A DNA stretch of 23,957 bases, taken from NCBI GenBank assembly GCA_963558185.1, contig CAUWFE010000022.1:1-23957 (forward strand), written 5' to 3'. The stretch comes from UMGS1663 sp963558185 (GTDB lineage Bacteria; Bacillota; Clostridia; TANB77; CAG-508). Position numbers and translations under genes: made by a program. Shown here piece after piece: positions 6,859 through 14,761 of the stretch (position 1 is its first letter; each line of letters begins with the position of its first letter). Under the pieces are notes generated by a model. It searched no databases, was not told the DNA's origin, and saw only the letters and a list, made by a program, of their open reading frames with translations.

Positions 6859-7335
6859 ATGAAAGGGGGAAAGAGATATTGGTTTAAGTTGTACAATAAT
6901 TTTTTTGACAACGAAAAAATCAAGCAAATCAAAAGAAAAAAAGATGGAGATAGACTTATTGTAATTTTTATAAATTGTTTAGCAATTGCAGCAAATTGTG
7001 AATCTGGAGGATATTTAAAAATAAGTGAAAACAAGTTTTTTACCATAGAAACAATAGCACATCATATGGGTAGAAATCAGAAAAGTATCGAGAATGCGTT
7101 AGATATTTTCCAGGAATATAGCATGATAGTACAAGATGAATATGGCTATAAAATTAAAAATTGGAATAAGTATCAAAACTTACAGGAGAAAGGGATAAAG
7201 GATAAAAAAGAATCCACAAAAATAGGAAAAAATGTGGATACAGAAAGAGAAAAAGAATTAAAAAAAGAAATAGAAACAGAAGGAGGTGAATTTTATGCAA
7301 AACAGAGTTATGGAAAAATCAAAGATTTTATATAA
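6859..7335 (+). CDS. Phage replisome organiser, N-terminal-domain type
   Basis: This 158-residue protein matches the phage replisome-organiser N-terminal family. It opens with RYWFKLYNNFFDNEKIKQIKRKKDGD, followed by the winged-helix core (IVIFINCLAIAANCESGGYL, then FFTIETIAHHM and IENALDIFQEYSMI). The family binds the phage origin and recruits the helicase loader. The C-terminal third is lysine- and glutamate-rich and short, so the usual C-terminal loader-interaction region is reduced. AAGGTGG precedes the ATG. It overlaps the helicase-loader gene by 41 bases, the usual arrangement for this pair in low-GC Firmicute prophages. An origin may lie inside or just beside this gene; I saw no iteron array within it. 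Confidence 0.8.
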   Translation: MKGGKRYWFKLYNNFFDNEKIKQIKRKKDGDRLIVIFINCLAIAANCESGGYLKISENKFFTIETIAHHMGRNQKSIENALDIFQEYSMIVQDEYGYKIKNWNKYQNLQEKGIKDKKESTKIGKNVDTEREKELKKEIETEGGEFYAKQSYGKIKDFI

Positions 7336-8149
7336 TATAGAAGAAATCTTACAAAATGGTTATCCAATAAAAGCAAATATACCTGAAGATACTAGATGTA
7401 AATATTGTAATAAAGTTTTAAAACCAAGAGGAATATTAAATCCAATAAATAAAACAATAAATGTATTTATAGAAAATGAAAAATGTGATTGTAAACAAGC
7501 AATAGAAGAAAGAAATAAGGCAAAAGAAAAACTACAAGAAGAATTGATGAAACAATATGAGAATTTTAGAAAAGAAGAATACAACAAAAAAATAAAACAA
7601 TATTATGGAACAGATTTTATAACAGCACAATTTAAACAAAAAACTTTAGAGAATTTTATTACAAATGAACAAAATTCGAAAACGAAATTAGCTGCAGAGA
7701 AATTTATATCAGATTTCAAAAACTTCAAGAATGGTATTATATTTGAAGGGAAAAGTGGAACAGGAAAAACACATATATCAATGGCGATATGCAATGAATT
7801 ATTAAAAGAAAATACGCCAATAATATTTGGAACATTAACAGAATTAGTAGATAAGTATGCTAAATTTTATACAAATCATACAGAAAGTGAACTAACAAAA
7901 TTATATACAAAAGTAGATTTATTAATTATAGATAATTTAGGAGTAGAACCAATGAATGATTGGTTGTTATCTAAATTATTTACAATCATAAATGAAAGAA
8001 TATTAAATGAATTGCCATATATTATCACAACAAATTATGGCATGGACAAGCTAAAACAAAGATTAAGCATACCAAACAAAGTATGTGAAACACCAAATTC
8101 TATAATATCAAGATTATATAATATGTGCTATAGAATAGAGTGCAAGTAG
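7295..8149 (+). CDS. dnaC: DnaC/DnaI-type AAA+ replicative helicase loader
   Basis: This 284-residue ATPase loads the replicative helicase at the element origin. Near residue 30 it has a Cys cluster (CKYCNK, later CDCKQ) typical of the zinc-binding N-domain of phage DnaC/DnaI proteins. A helical linker follows. The AAA+ core shows Walker A GKSGTGKTHIS, Walker B LLIIDNLG and a sensor region YIITTNYG. The ATG at 7295 is preferred, 8 bases after GGAGG; a GTG at 7286 would overlap the Shine-Dalgarno itself. It pairs with the upstream replisome organiser, so the element probably drives its own replication after excision using host helicase. Confidence 0.9.
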   Translation: MQNRVMEKSKILYNIEEILQNGYPIKANIPEDTRCKYCNKVLKPRGILNPINKTINVFIENEKCDCKQAIEERNKAKEKLQEELMKQYENFRKEEYNKKIKQYYGTDFITAQFKQKTLENFITNEQNSKTKLAAEKFISDFKNFKNGIIFEGKSGTGKTHISMAICNELLKENTPIIFGTLTELVDKYAKFYTNHTESELTKLYTKVDLLIIDNLGVEPMNDWLLSKLFTIINERILNELPYIITTNYGMDKLKQRLSIPNKVCETPNSIISRLYNMCYRIECK

Positions 8150-8352
8150 AAAAAATTATAGAATATTAAAATTGAAAATAATGTAGCTATTTAATAGTGA
8201 TGGATATAAATTGAGAATAGTTTGGAAAATTATGATTTCATTATTTAACTTTATTTTAGAATTATAAAAAAATTTAGAATTAAAAATCAAGATGCAATAA
8301 TATTAAGTTTTTCAAACTAGCAAAAGAAAAATAGCTAAGTAAGGAGGTAAAG

Positions 8353-8976
8353 ATGTTAGAAAGGAGAATTGCAACATATGATAAAACTAATTTTAGGAAA
8401 AGACTAAATGAGTTTTTAGAAGTTGCAAAAATATATAAGCAAGATGATTTGAATGAACACAATATTTATCAAGTTTTATATAAAACAGAACAATTTAGAA
8501 ATGCAATATATAAATGTATAAAACTAAAAAGACCATTAATAGTAGATTCACCATTGCCAGGTAAAGAAGATGGAATAAGTGAATATGAGAGTAAATATTC
8601 AGATGAAATTTTAAAAATAAGAATTAATGAATTGTTGCCACCAGTAAGAACACCATATAATAATAAAAGATTAGAGAATACTTGCCAAGCAATAGGAGAA
8701 AAGTACAAAGGATTATTCACTAATAAAGAAGTTATTATTAGAGTGCAAGTAAGTGTACCAAGAAATAATTGGGATATAGATAATAGAGACTTAAGATATA
8801 TTTTGAATGGATTTGTTTATGGTGGACTTATTACAGATGATAATATTAAATATGTAAGTTATATGTTAGAAGGTATTAATGACAAAGAAAATTATATAAA
8901 AATATTTATTGGAGACAGAAGAAATATTTTAAAAATTTGCAATATAAATCCAAAAGAATATTTTGAAAAAGTGTGA
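8353..8976 (+). CDS. RusA-like Holliday-junction resolvase
   Basis: This is a 207-residue protein whose C-terminal half resembles RusA endonucleases: RVQVSVPRNNWDIDNRDLRYI, then GLITDDNIKYV. Asp141, Asp143 and Asp162 are spaced 2 and 19 apart, the same spacing as the catalytic Asp70, Asp72 and Asp91 of E. coli RusA. The first ~85 residues are an extra helical domain not present in short RusA. RusA family members resolve recombination or replication intermediates and are usual in phage replication modules. AAGGAGG precedes the ATG, after a 203-base gap without a gene following dnaC. Confidence 0.7.
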   Translation: MLERRIATYDKTNFRKRLNEFLEVAKIYKQDDLNEHNIYQVLYKTEQFRNAIYKCIKLKRPLIVDSPLPGKEDGISEYESKYSDEILKIRINELLPPVRTPYNNKRLENTCQAIGEKYKGLFTNKEVIIRVQVSVPRNNWDIDNRDLRYILNGFVYGGLITDDNIKYVSYMLEGINDKENYIKIFIGDRRNILKICNINPKEYFEKV

Positions 8977-9017
8977 TTATTTATTAATTTCAAAATATCC
9001 GACTAGTCACACTTTTT
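8966..9017. terminator. Inverted repeat at the end of the replication module, possible terminator
   Basis: AAAAAGTGTGA (8966-8976, including the RusA-like stop codon) pairs perfectly with TCACACTTTTT (9007-9017), leaving a 30-base loop that contains GACTAGTC. The second arm is repeated as TCACACTTTTT at 9032-9042. The stem ends in T5, so it may terminate rightward transcription weakly; it could also be a bound site. Confidence 0.4.
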
Positions 9018-9151
9018 GTACTTTCAAAAAATCACACTTTTTAACAAATATATAAATACTTAAAAATAAAGCAAAACTGACATTTTTTATACTTGAAAAT
9101 TGTACATAGGTAGGGAGTATGTAACAGAAAAACATATAAATACATGTGAGG

Positions 9152-9193
9152 GCGACAGGAGGCACAAAATGATAATCTTGTGTCTTCTGTCGC
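9152..9193 (+). other. Long conserved-looking hairpin before the winged-helix gene
   Basis: A 16-bp stem, GCGACAGGAGGCACAA (9152-9167) with TTGTGTCTTCTGTCGC (9178-9193), has a 10-base loop. Its only two non-Watson-Crick positions are G-U pairs, so it is more stable as RNA or single-stranded DNA than as a symmetric palindrome. It is GC-rich against its surroundings. It contains an AGGAGG-like stretch that would be sequestered, and no T run follows. It could be a single-strand origin, an oriT-like hairpin or an RNA regulatory element for the 9249 gene. Confidence 0.5.
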
Positions 9194-9248
9194 ATAAAAG
9201 TAAGTTGGAAGATAGGTGAAAATGTAAAAAAGGTAGGAGGTGATTTAA

Positions 9249-10196
9249 GTGGAAAGAGAAAAGAGGATATGTTTAAGAAGTAGAGATTTTGATTTTATAA
9301 TGTATTTATCAGAATATGGAATTATAACAAATGAGAATGTTAAATTATTTTATGATTCAAAATACTATTATAAAAATAGATTAGCAAGTTTAGCAAAAGG
9401 TGAGTTTATTGAACGATTATATGGAAAAGTTGTATTAGGAAGAAAAGGGAAAAGTTATTTGAATGAAACAGGATTAGGGTATAGAAATATAAACAGAAAT
9501 GAAACGTATAAAAATAGAATGGAAAGAATTAGTGACGTATCTTGTAAAGTACAATTAGCTGGATGGTTCTTTGAGCCAAGTTGGAGGTGTAATATTAATA
9601 CTTTCACTAAAAGAGGTAATAGATTTATAGGTGTCATGTCAAGAGAAAAAAGACATTGTGGAGAAAGTGATGAAGATTATTATAATAGGTCTTACATAGT
9701 TTATTTTCTACATAGAGAAATTACACCAAGAGAATTAAAGTATATAGATAAAGAAGTAGATAGAAATAAAAATATTTTTAGAGGTACAATGATATTTATA
9801 GAAGATAAATGGCTCCTAAAGCATCCAAAATTTACAAGTCTAGGTTATAGAGAAAATTATACAATTTTATACCAAAAAGAAATATGGAATATTTTTAAAA
9901 ATATAAAAGATAAAGATTATATGAAGAATAGAATAGTTGATATATTTGGAGAAGATATTGATAGAGTTAATGGTTATATATATGAAATGTATTGCAAAAA
10001 GGAAGATGATTTATGTACATATATTTTTCCAATGCCTTTTGCTGATTTTAGTATTATGGATTGGATTAATTATATGGTAGATAGTAGTATTCATGGTGAT
10101 ATTAATTGCAAGGTTGTTTGCAATGAAATTTGCATAGAGGAGGTTAGAAATTTTTTGGAAGATAAAGTTGAAGTGATTTGTCTGATGGAACAATAG
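9249..10196 (+). CDS. Unknown protein with an N-terminal winged helix, Replic_Relax-like architecture
   Basis: This 315-residue protein starts at GTG 9249, with AGGAGGTGA just upstream. Residues about 8-75 look like a winged helix (SRDFDFIMYLSEYGIITNEN, then RLASLAKGEFIERL and a glycine-rich wing). The rest is mixed alpha/beta with several Cys and Trp and no catalytic motif I recognise. The layout recalls the replication-relaxation family found on Gram-positive plasmids and conjugative elements, but the match is by architecture only. It lies between the replication module and the restriction locus, behind the long hairpin at 9152-9193, which might be its binding site. Confidence 0.5.
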   Translation: MEREKRICLRSRDFDFIMYLSEYGIITNENVKLFYDSKYYYKNRLASLAKGEFIERLYGKVVLGRKGKSYLNETGLGYRNINRNETYKNRMERISDVSCKVQLAGWFFEPSWRCNINTFTKRGNRFIGVMSREKRHCGESDEDYYNRSYIVYFLHREITPRELKYIDKEVDRNKNIFRGTMIFIEDKWLLKHPKFTSLGYRENYTILYQKEIWNIFKNIKDKDYMKNRIVDIFGEDIDRVNGYIYEMYCKKEDDLCTYIFPMPFADFSIMDWINYMVDSSIHGDINCKVVCNEICIEEVRNFLEDKVEVICLMEQ

Positions 10197-10282
10197 AAGA
10201 AAATGGAAAAAATAACACAGAATCATTGAGAAAAAAGTCGTTTTATGGTATAAAGTATATAGAAACAATTGGAGGAATAAAA

Positions 10283-11737
10283 ATGGATAGTGCAATAAAA
10301 AGTATAATAGATAGAATGTGGAACAATTTTTGGGAAGGTGGAGTAACAAACCCACTAACAGTGATAGAACAAATAACATACCTTTTATTTATAAAAGGAT
10401 TAGATGATATAGAAATAGCACACGAAAAAAATGATGTTATGTTAGGAATAACAAGTAAAAGAATATTTGATAAAGAACATCAAAATTGTAGATGGAGTAA
10501 ATTTAAAGATTACCCAGCAGAGAAAATGTTTAAGATAATGCAAGAAGAAGTATTTCCTTTTATTAAAAATTTAGGAAAAGACAAAGAATCTGCTTATGCA
10601 AAATATATGGAAGATGCAATATTTATAATACCAACACCAATTATGTTACAAAAAGTTGTAACAGCAATGGAGAAGCTAGAAATGAAAGATAAAGATACCA
10701 AAGGTGATGTATATGAATATTTATTATCTAAATTAAGCCAAGCAGGTGTGAATGGGCAATTTAGAACACCAAGACACATTATAAAAATGATGGTAGAATT
10801 AATGAAACCAACACCAGAAGATGTAATAGTAGATCCAGCATGTGGTACAGCAGGATTTTTAGTGGCCGCAGGGGAATATTTAAGAGAAAATAAAGGGGAT
10901 TTATTTTTACAAAAAAATTTATTGGAACATTTTAATAATACAATGTTTTATGGATTTGATATGGATAGAACAATGCTTAGAATTGGAGCAATGAATTTAA
11001 TGCAACATGGTATAGAAAATCCTAATATTACATATAAAGATTCTCTATCAGAAGATAATGAAGACAATGGAAAATATACATTAGTTTTAGCCAATCCACC
11101 TTTTAAAGGTTCAATAGATGCAGAAAGAACATCAAAAGATTTATTAGCAATAACCAAAACTAAAAAAACAGAATTATTATTTTTAACACTATTTTTAAGA
11201 ATATTAAGAATTGGAGGAAGATGTGCTTCAATAGTACCAGATGGAGTTCTATTTGGAAGTTCAAATGCTCATAAAGCAATTAGAAAAGAAATAATAGAAA
11301 ATCATAAATTAGAAGCAATTATTTCAATGCCAAGTGGAGTATTTAAACCTTATGCAGGAGTTTCAACAGCGATAATGATATTTACAAAAACAACACAAGG
11401 AGGAACGGATAAAGTTTGGTTTTATGATATGACAGCAGATGGATTTAGCTTAGATGACCAAAGACAACCTGTAAAAGAAAATGATATTCCAGATATTATA
11501 AAAAGATTTAATAATAGAGAATCAGAAGAAGAACAAGCAAGAAGCAGAACAGAAAAATCATTCTTTGTAACAAAAGAAGAAATAGTAGAAAATGATTATG
11601 ATTTATCTATTAATAAATATAAAGAAATAGTTCTTGAAAAGAAAGAATATGAAAAGCCAGAAGTTATTTTAAAAAGAGTAATTGATATGGAAGATGAAAT
11701 CCAACAAAAATTGAAAGAGTTGGAGGGAATGTTATAA
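10283..11737 (+). CDS. hsdM: Type I restriction-modification methyltransferase subunit
   Basis: This 484-residue N6-adenine methyltransferase has the HsdM N-terminal helical domain (residues 1 to about 130). The catalytic core follows: GQFRTPRHIIKMMV, SAM motif I VDPACGTAGFL (about 183-193) and catalytic NPPF (271-274). It works with HsdS to methylate the recognition site. The ATG at 10283 follows TTGGAGGAATAAA; a longer frame from 10178 would start at TTG without a ribosome binding site. It is the first gene of the restriction operon and shares one base (TAATG) with hsdS. Confidence 0.95.
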   Translation: MDSAIKSIIDRMWNNFWEGGVTNPLTVIEQITYLLFIKGLDDIEIAHEKNDVMLGITSKRIFDKEHQNCRWSKFKDYPAEKMFKIMQEEVFPFIKNLGKDKESAYAKYMEDAIFIIPTPIMLQKVVTAMEKLEMKDKDTKGDVYEYLLSKLSQAGVNGQFRTPRHIIKMMVELMKPTPEDVIVDPACGTAGFLVAAGEYLRENKGDLFLQKNLLEHFNNTMFYGFDMDRTMLRIGAMNLMQHGIENPNITYKDSLSEDNEDNGKYTLVLANPPFKGSIDAERTSKDLLAITKTKKTELLFLTLFLRILRIGGRCASIVPDGVLFGSSNAHKAIRKEIIENHKLEAIISMPSGVFKPYAGVSTAIMIFTKTTQGGTDKVWFYDMTADGFSLDDQRQPVKENDIPDIIKRFNNRESEEEQARSRTEKSFFVTKEEIVENDYDLSINKYKEIVLEKKEYEKPEVILKRVIDMEDEIQQKLKELEGML

Positions 11738-12918
11738 TGGAAAAGCTAAGATTAGGTGATGTATGTATTGATATGCATCAAGGAATAAATACTGTTGCAG
11801 ATAAAATACAGTATTGTGAAAAGGGGTATCCTATTATTCAATCTAAGAATATAACTAAAGGCATTTTAGATACAGATGATGTTAGGTATATAGACAGAGA
11901 TAAATACATGTTTTATAAAGAAAAATATCAGCCTAATAAAAATGATATATTAATAGCTAATATAGGTACAATTGGAAAATCTATTGTTATAGACGAAATT
12001 AAAGAGTTTTTAATTGCTTGGAATATTTTTTTGATAAAAGTAAATCAAAATAAAATAAATTCTAAATATTTAAATTTTTATTTTAATTACTTATATAGAA
12101 ATAATTATTATAATAAGTTTTTAACAGGTGGAACAGTTAAATTTATTAATAAAAAAACAATGAGTAATATAGAAATTCCCAAAATAAATTTAAAAGAACA
12201 AATAGAAATAGTAAACAAATTAGATAAAGTTCAAGAAATAATATATTTAAGAAAAAAACAAATAGAAGAATTAGATGAACTTATTAAATCTAAGTTTGTA
12301 GAGATGTTTGGAAATTTAAAAAATACTAAATATAAAGTCTATAAACTAAGTGAATTAACAAATTTGATTACTGACGGGGAACATAAAAAACCAAATTATT
12401 CAGAAAAAGGAATTCCTTTTATTTCTGTGGTTAATATTACAACAGGAGAACTGATATTTGACGGTTGTAAATTTGTAAGTGAAGAGGATGCTTATAAATT
12501 TAATAAAAGATGTAATCCAGAAAAAGATGACATCCTTTATACTAAAGTTGGTGCAACTTATGGTAGATCTGTAATAGTAAATACGAATAATAAGTTTACT
12601 TTATATGTAAGTGTATGTCTCATAAAACCTAAAAAAGAGTTAATAAATCCAATATTTTTAAATTATACAATGAGGCAACCCTATGTAAAATTACAAGCAG
12701 ATAAATGTATAAAAGGAATTGGAGTGCCGGACTTGCATTTAATAGAAATAAAGAATTTTAATATTATAGTTCCACCAATAGAAAAACAGAATGAGTTTGC
12801 TAAATTTGTAAAACAAATAGATAAACAGAAGTTAGTGATAGAAAAAAGTTTAAAAGAAGCAGAAGAATTACAAGAGAGTTTAATGAATAAATATTTTGGA
12901 GGAGATAAACATGGATGA
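11737..12918 (+). CDS. hsdS: Type I restriction-modification specificity subunit
   Basis: This 393-residue protein has the classic two-half plan. Target-recognition domain 1 (about residues 1-150) ends in the helix LKEQIEIVNKLDKVQEIIYL...LDELIKSKFVEMFG. Target-recognition domain 2 (about 200-345) ends in PPIEKQNEFAKFVKQIDKQ...EELQESLMNKYFG. The two conserved spacer helices set the spacing of the bipartite site. It is full length and intact. It begins at the last base of hsdM and overlaps the DUF4393 gene by 8 bases. I saw no second specificity gene or inverted half-repeats, so shuffling of specificity is not suggested here. Confidence 0.95.
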   Translation: MEKLRLGDVCIDMHQGINTVADKIQYCEKGYPIIQSKNITKGILDTDDVRYIDRDKYMFYKEKYQPNKNDILIANIGTIGKSIVIDEIKEFLIAWNIFLIKVNQNKINSKYLNFYFNYLYRNNYYNKFLTGGTVKFINKKTMSNIEIPKINLKEQIEIVNKLDKVQEIIYLRKKQIEELDELIKSKFVEMFGNLKNTKYKVYKLSELTNLITDGEHKKPNYSEKGIPFISVVNITTGELIFDGCKFVSEEDAYKFNKRCNPEKDDILYTKVGATYGRSVIVNTNNKFTLYVSVCLIKPKKELINPIFLNYTMRQPYVKLQADKCIKGIGVPDLHLIEIKNFNIIVPPIEKQNEFAKFVKQIDKQKLVIEKSLKEAEELQESLMNKYFGGDKHG

Positions 12919-13714
12919 ACAAACAGGAGAGATTATAAAAGAAGTTGGAAAAGAAATCGCAAAAGACATGTATGAGGATGTAGGAAAGCCAGTTTTAAAT
13001 CCATCAGGTCAAGCAGTAGGTTTGATTCCGAGAGCTATTAAAGCAGCTTTATTACCAATAGAAAAATGGATATTAGCTAGAGAATATAATTTAAAAGAAA
13101 CAGAAAAAATATTAGAAAAAAAATTAAAAAATGTGAAGCCAGAAGATATTTTGACACCAGAACCATATATTGCAGTTCCAACACTTCAATATATAAGTTA
13201 TTGTATGGATAGTAATCAATTGAGAAATATGTATGCTAATTTATTAGCAAGTTCGATGAACAAAAATACAAAAAACAGAGTACATCCAGGTTTTTCTGAA
13301 ATAATAAAGCAATTATCATCTGATGAAGCAAAGATTTTAAAAGAATTTTATAAATTGAAGCAAATTCCTATAATAGGAGTTAGATGTGAAAATGAAAAGG
13401 GTCATGGTATAGATATTATTAAAAAGTTTTCTAATATAGGAGAAAAGTCAAAATGCGAATATCCTTACGATATACAAAAATATTTTGACAATTTAGAGAG
13501 ATTGGGATTAATTGAATCAACGACAATGAATTATTTCACAGATGATAGTATATATGATGAGTTAATAAATCATAAAGAAATAAAAGGACTAGAGAATATC
13601 CCAGAGATTTTTAGAGGTACAGGAAAAGAAAAATGTAAAATACAAAAAGGAATAAGTAAGTTAACGAATTGGGGAGTGAGTTTTTGCAATATATGCGTAA
13701 TAAATAATGATTAA
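12911..13714 (+). CDS. DUF4393 (Abi-alpha family) protein
   Basis: This 267-residue protein resembles the DUF4393/Abi-alpha family: GKPVLNPSGQAVGLIPRAIKAALLPIEKWILAREYN, ILTPEPYIAVPTLQYISYCMDSNQLRNMYANLLASSMN and HPGFSEIIKQLSSDEAKIL. The family is linked by name and by neighbourhood to abortive infection; the mechanism is not known. The first ~60 residues include an amphipathic or weakly hydrophobic segment (VGLIPRAIKAALLPIEKWIL). The ATG at 12911 follows GGAGGAG and overlaps the hsdS stop (ATGGATGA), so it is translationally coupled to the specificity subunit. An upstream TTG at 12896 is less likely. Confidence 0.8.
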   Translation: MDEQTGEIIKEVGKEIAKDMYEDVGKPVLNPSGQAVGLIPRAIKAALLPIEKWILAREYNLKETEKILEKKLKNVKPEDILTPEPYIAVPTLQYISYCMDSNQLRNMYANLLASSMNKNTKNRVHPGFSEIIKQLSSDEAKILKEFYKLKQIPIIGVRCENEKGHGIDIIKKFSNIGEKSKCEYPYDIQKYFDNLERLGLIESTTMNYFTDDSIYDELINHKEIKGLENIPEIFRGTGKEKCKIQKGISKLTNWGVSFCNICVINND

Positions 13715-13741
13715 AAAATAATTAATGGAGATTTTTAGTAC

Positions 13742-14014
13742 ATGGATTTAGCTATAATTAATATGATTTCGGATTTGAAATTTTATTATAATTTAATGTA
13801 TTATTTAGTTAATACAAAAATAAATGAGAATTTAAAAATTATACTTGTAACAGATATAATAAGATATGCCGCAATGGTAAATTTTGAAGTTAATAAGTTT
13901 TTTAAAAAAGATTATAATCATGAGATAGTACCATTAAAAATATTAGAGTTAATAAAAAATATCCGAAACCAAACAAAATTATATGATAAGAAAAAAAACA
14001 AATGCACAAAATAA
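13742..14014 (+). CDS. Unknown helical protein, 5' part of a gene split by an A8 run
   Basis: This 90-residue frame is all-helical and ends ILELIKNIRNQTKLYDKKKNKCTK. Its last codons cross AAGAAAAAAAACAAATG. Removing one A from the A8 run (13991-13998) joins it cleanly to the next frame, giving a single protein of about 330 residues. The RN...Y.KK segment at about residues 76-86 resembles a degenerate HEPN-type motif and recurs in the second part. GGAG lies 11 bases before the ATG, so initiation may be weak. It sits between DUF4393 and hsdR in the restriction operon. It is not a family I recognise. Confidence 0.55.
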   Translation: MDLAIINMISDLKFYYNLMYYLVNTKINENLKIILVTDIIRYAAMVNFEVNKFFKKDYNHEIVPLKILELIKNIRNQTKLYDKKKNKCTK

Positions 14015-14735
14015 AAAAATTCTTATAGATATACATAAACAATTTATGTCTAACAGAGATATTAGTTTATTTAAATATGAAAAAGAAGTTATAAGCTCGA
14101 ACTTAATAATTTATCATATGCTTGTTAGGCAATTTAATATAAATGAGATGAAAGGTGAAGAATTTAGAGATATATCAGAAAAAGTGTCTAGCCTAACAAG
14201 AATATTGATAGAAGCATTTGAAAAGTATATAAAAATAAACCTAGATACAAATTTGAATTTTTTTAAAGTAGAAAAAAATTTGAAAATTATTTTTGAAGAT
14301 AATAGTATTATAGAATTAACTAAAAAAAATAATATTAAAGAAGTAGAACTTTATAAAAGATTATTGATATTAAATGATATATTTATAATAAGATTTTGGG
14401 CTTCACACATAGATTTTTCAAATATAGATTATTGTAGTTTTTATAGTTATAGTAAAATGATAAGTATAAAATATAGAGAAATTATAAGAGATTTAGAAAC
14501 TCTTGATTCAAATTATAATGATTATAAAGAAATGTTTGAAAAGATTAAGAAGTTTAGGAACACAAATCATTATAACAAAAAAGATGGAATAATAAATAAT
14601 ATTAATATAAATGAAATTATACATAAATGGTGTGAGCAATTAGATATAGAAAATTTTGATGATATAGTAGAAATAAATAGTTATATTCTGAAACAAATAT
14701 GTTATATAAGTAATATAGTAAAAATAGTTGATTAA
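13983..14735 (+). CDS. Unknown helical protein, 3' part of the split gene
   Basis: This frame is 250 residues long from an internal ATG at 13983, which has no clear ribosome binding site. The simplest reading is therefore that it is the continuation of the 13742 gene after a one-base frameshift in the A8 run. It is helical, with MFEKIKKFRNTNHYNKKDGI near residues 181-200. This matches the KNIRNQTKLYDKKK segment of the first part and suggests two tandem HEPN-like units. No catalytic family could be assigned. It ends 26 bases before hsdR. Alternatives are two overlapping genes, or a product made by slippage. Confidence 0.55.
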   Translation: MIRKKTNAQNKKILIDIHKQFMSNRDISLFKYEKEVISSNLIIYHMLVRQFNINEMKGEEFRDISEKVSSLTRILIEAFEKYIKINLDTNLNFFKVEKNLKIIFEDNSIIELTKKNNIKEVELYKRLLILNDIFIIRFWASHIDFSNIDYCSFYSYSKMISIKYREIIRDLETLDSNYNDYKEMFEKIKKFRNTNHYNKKDGIINNININEIIHKWCEQLDIENFDDIVEINSYILKQICYISNIVKIVD

Positions 14736-14761
14736 CAAATAAAATAAGTAGGGAGTAAAAT

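Noticed and set aside
10011..10379. Minus-strand frame of 122 codons rich in Leu, Phe and Tyr
   Set aside because: It is antisense to the winged-helix gene and the start of hsdM; its composition is typical of the complement of A-rich coding DNA, and it has no ribosome binding site.
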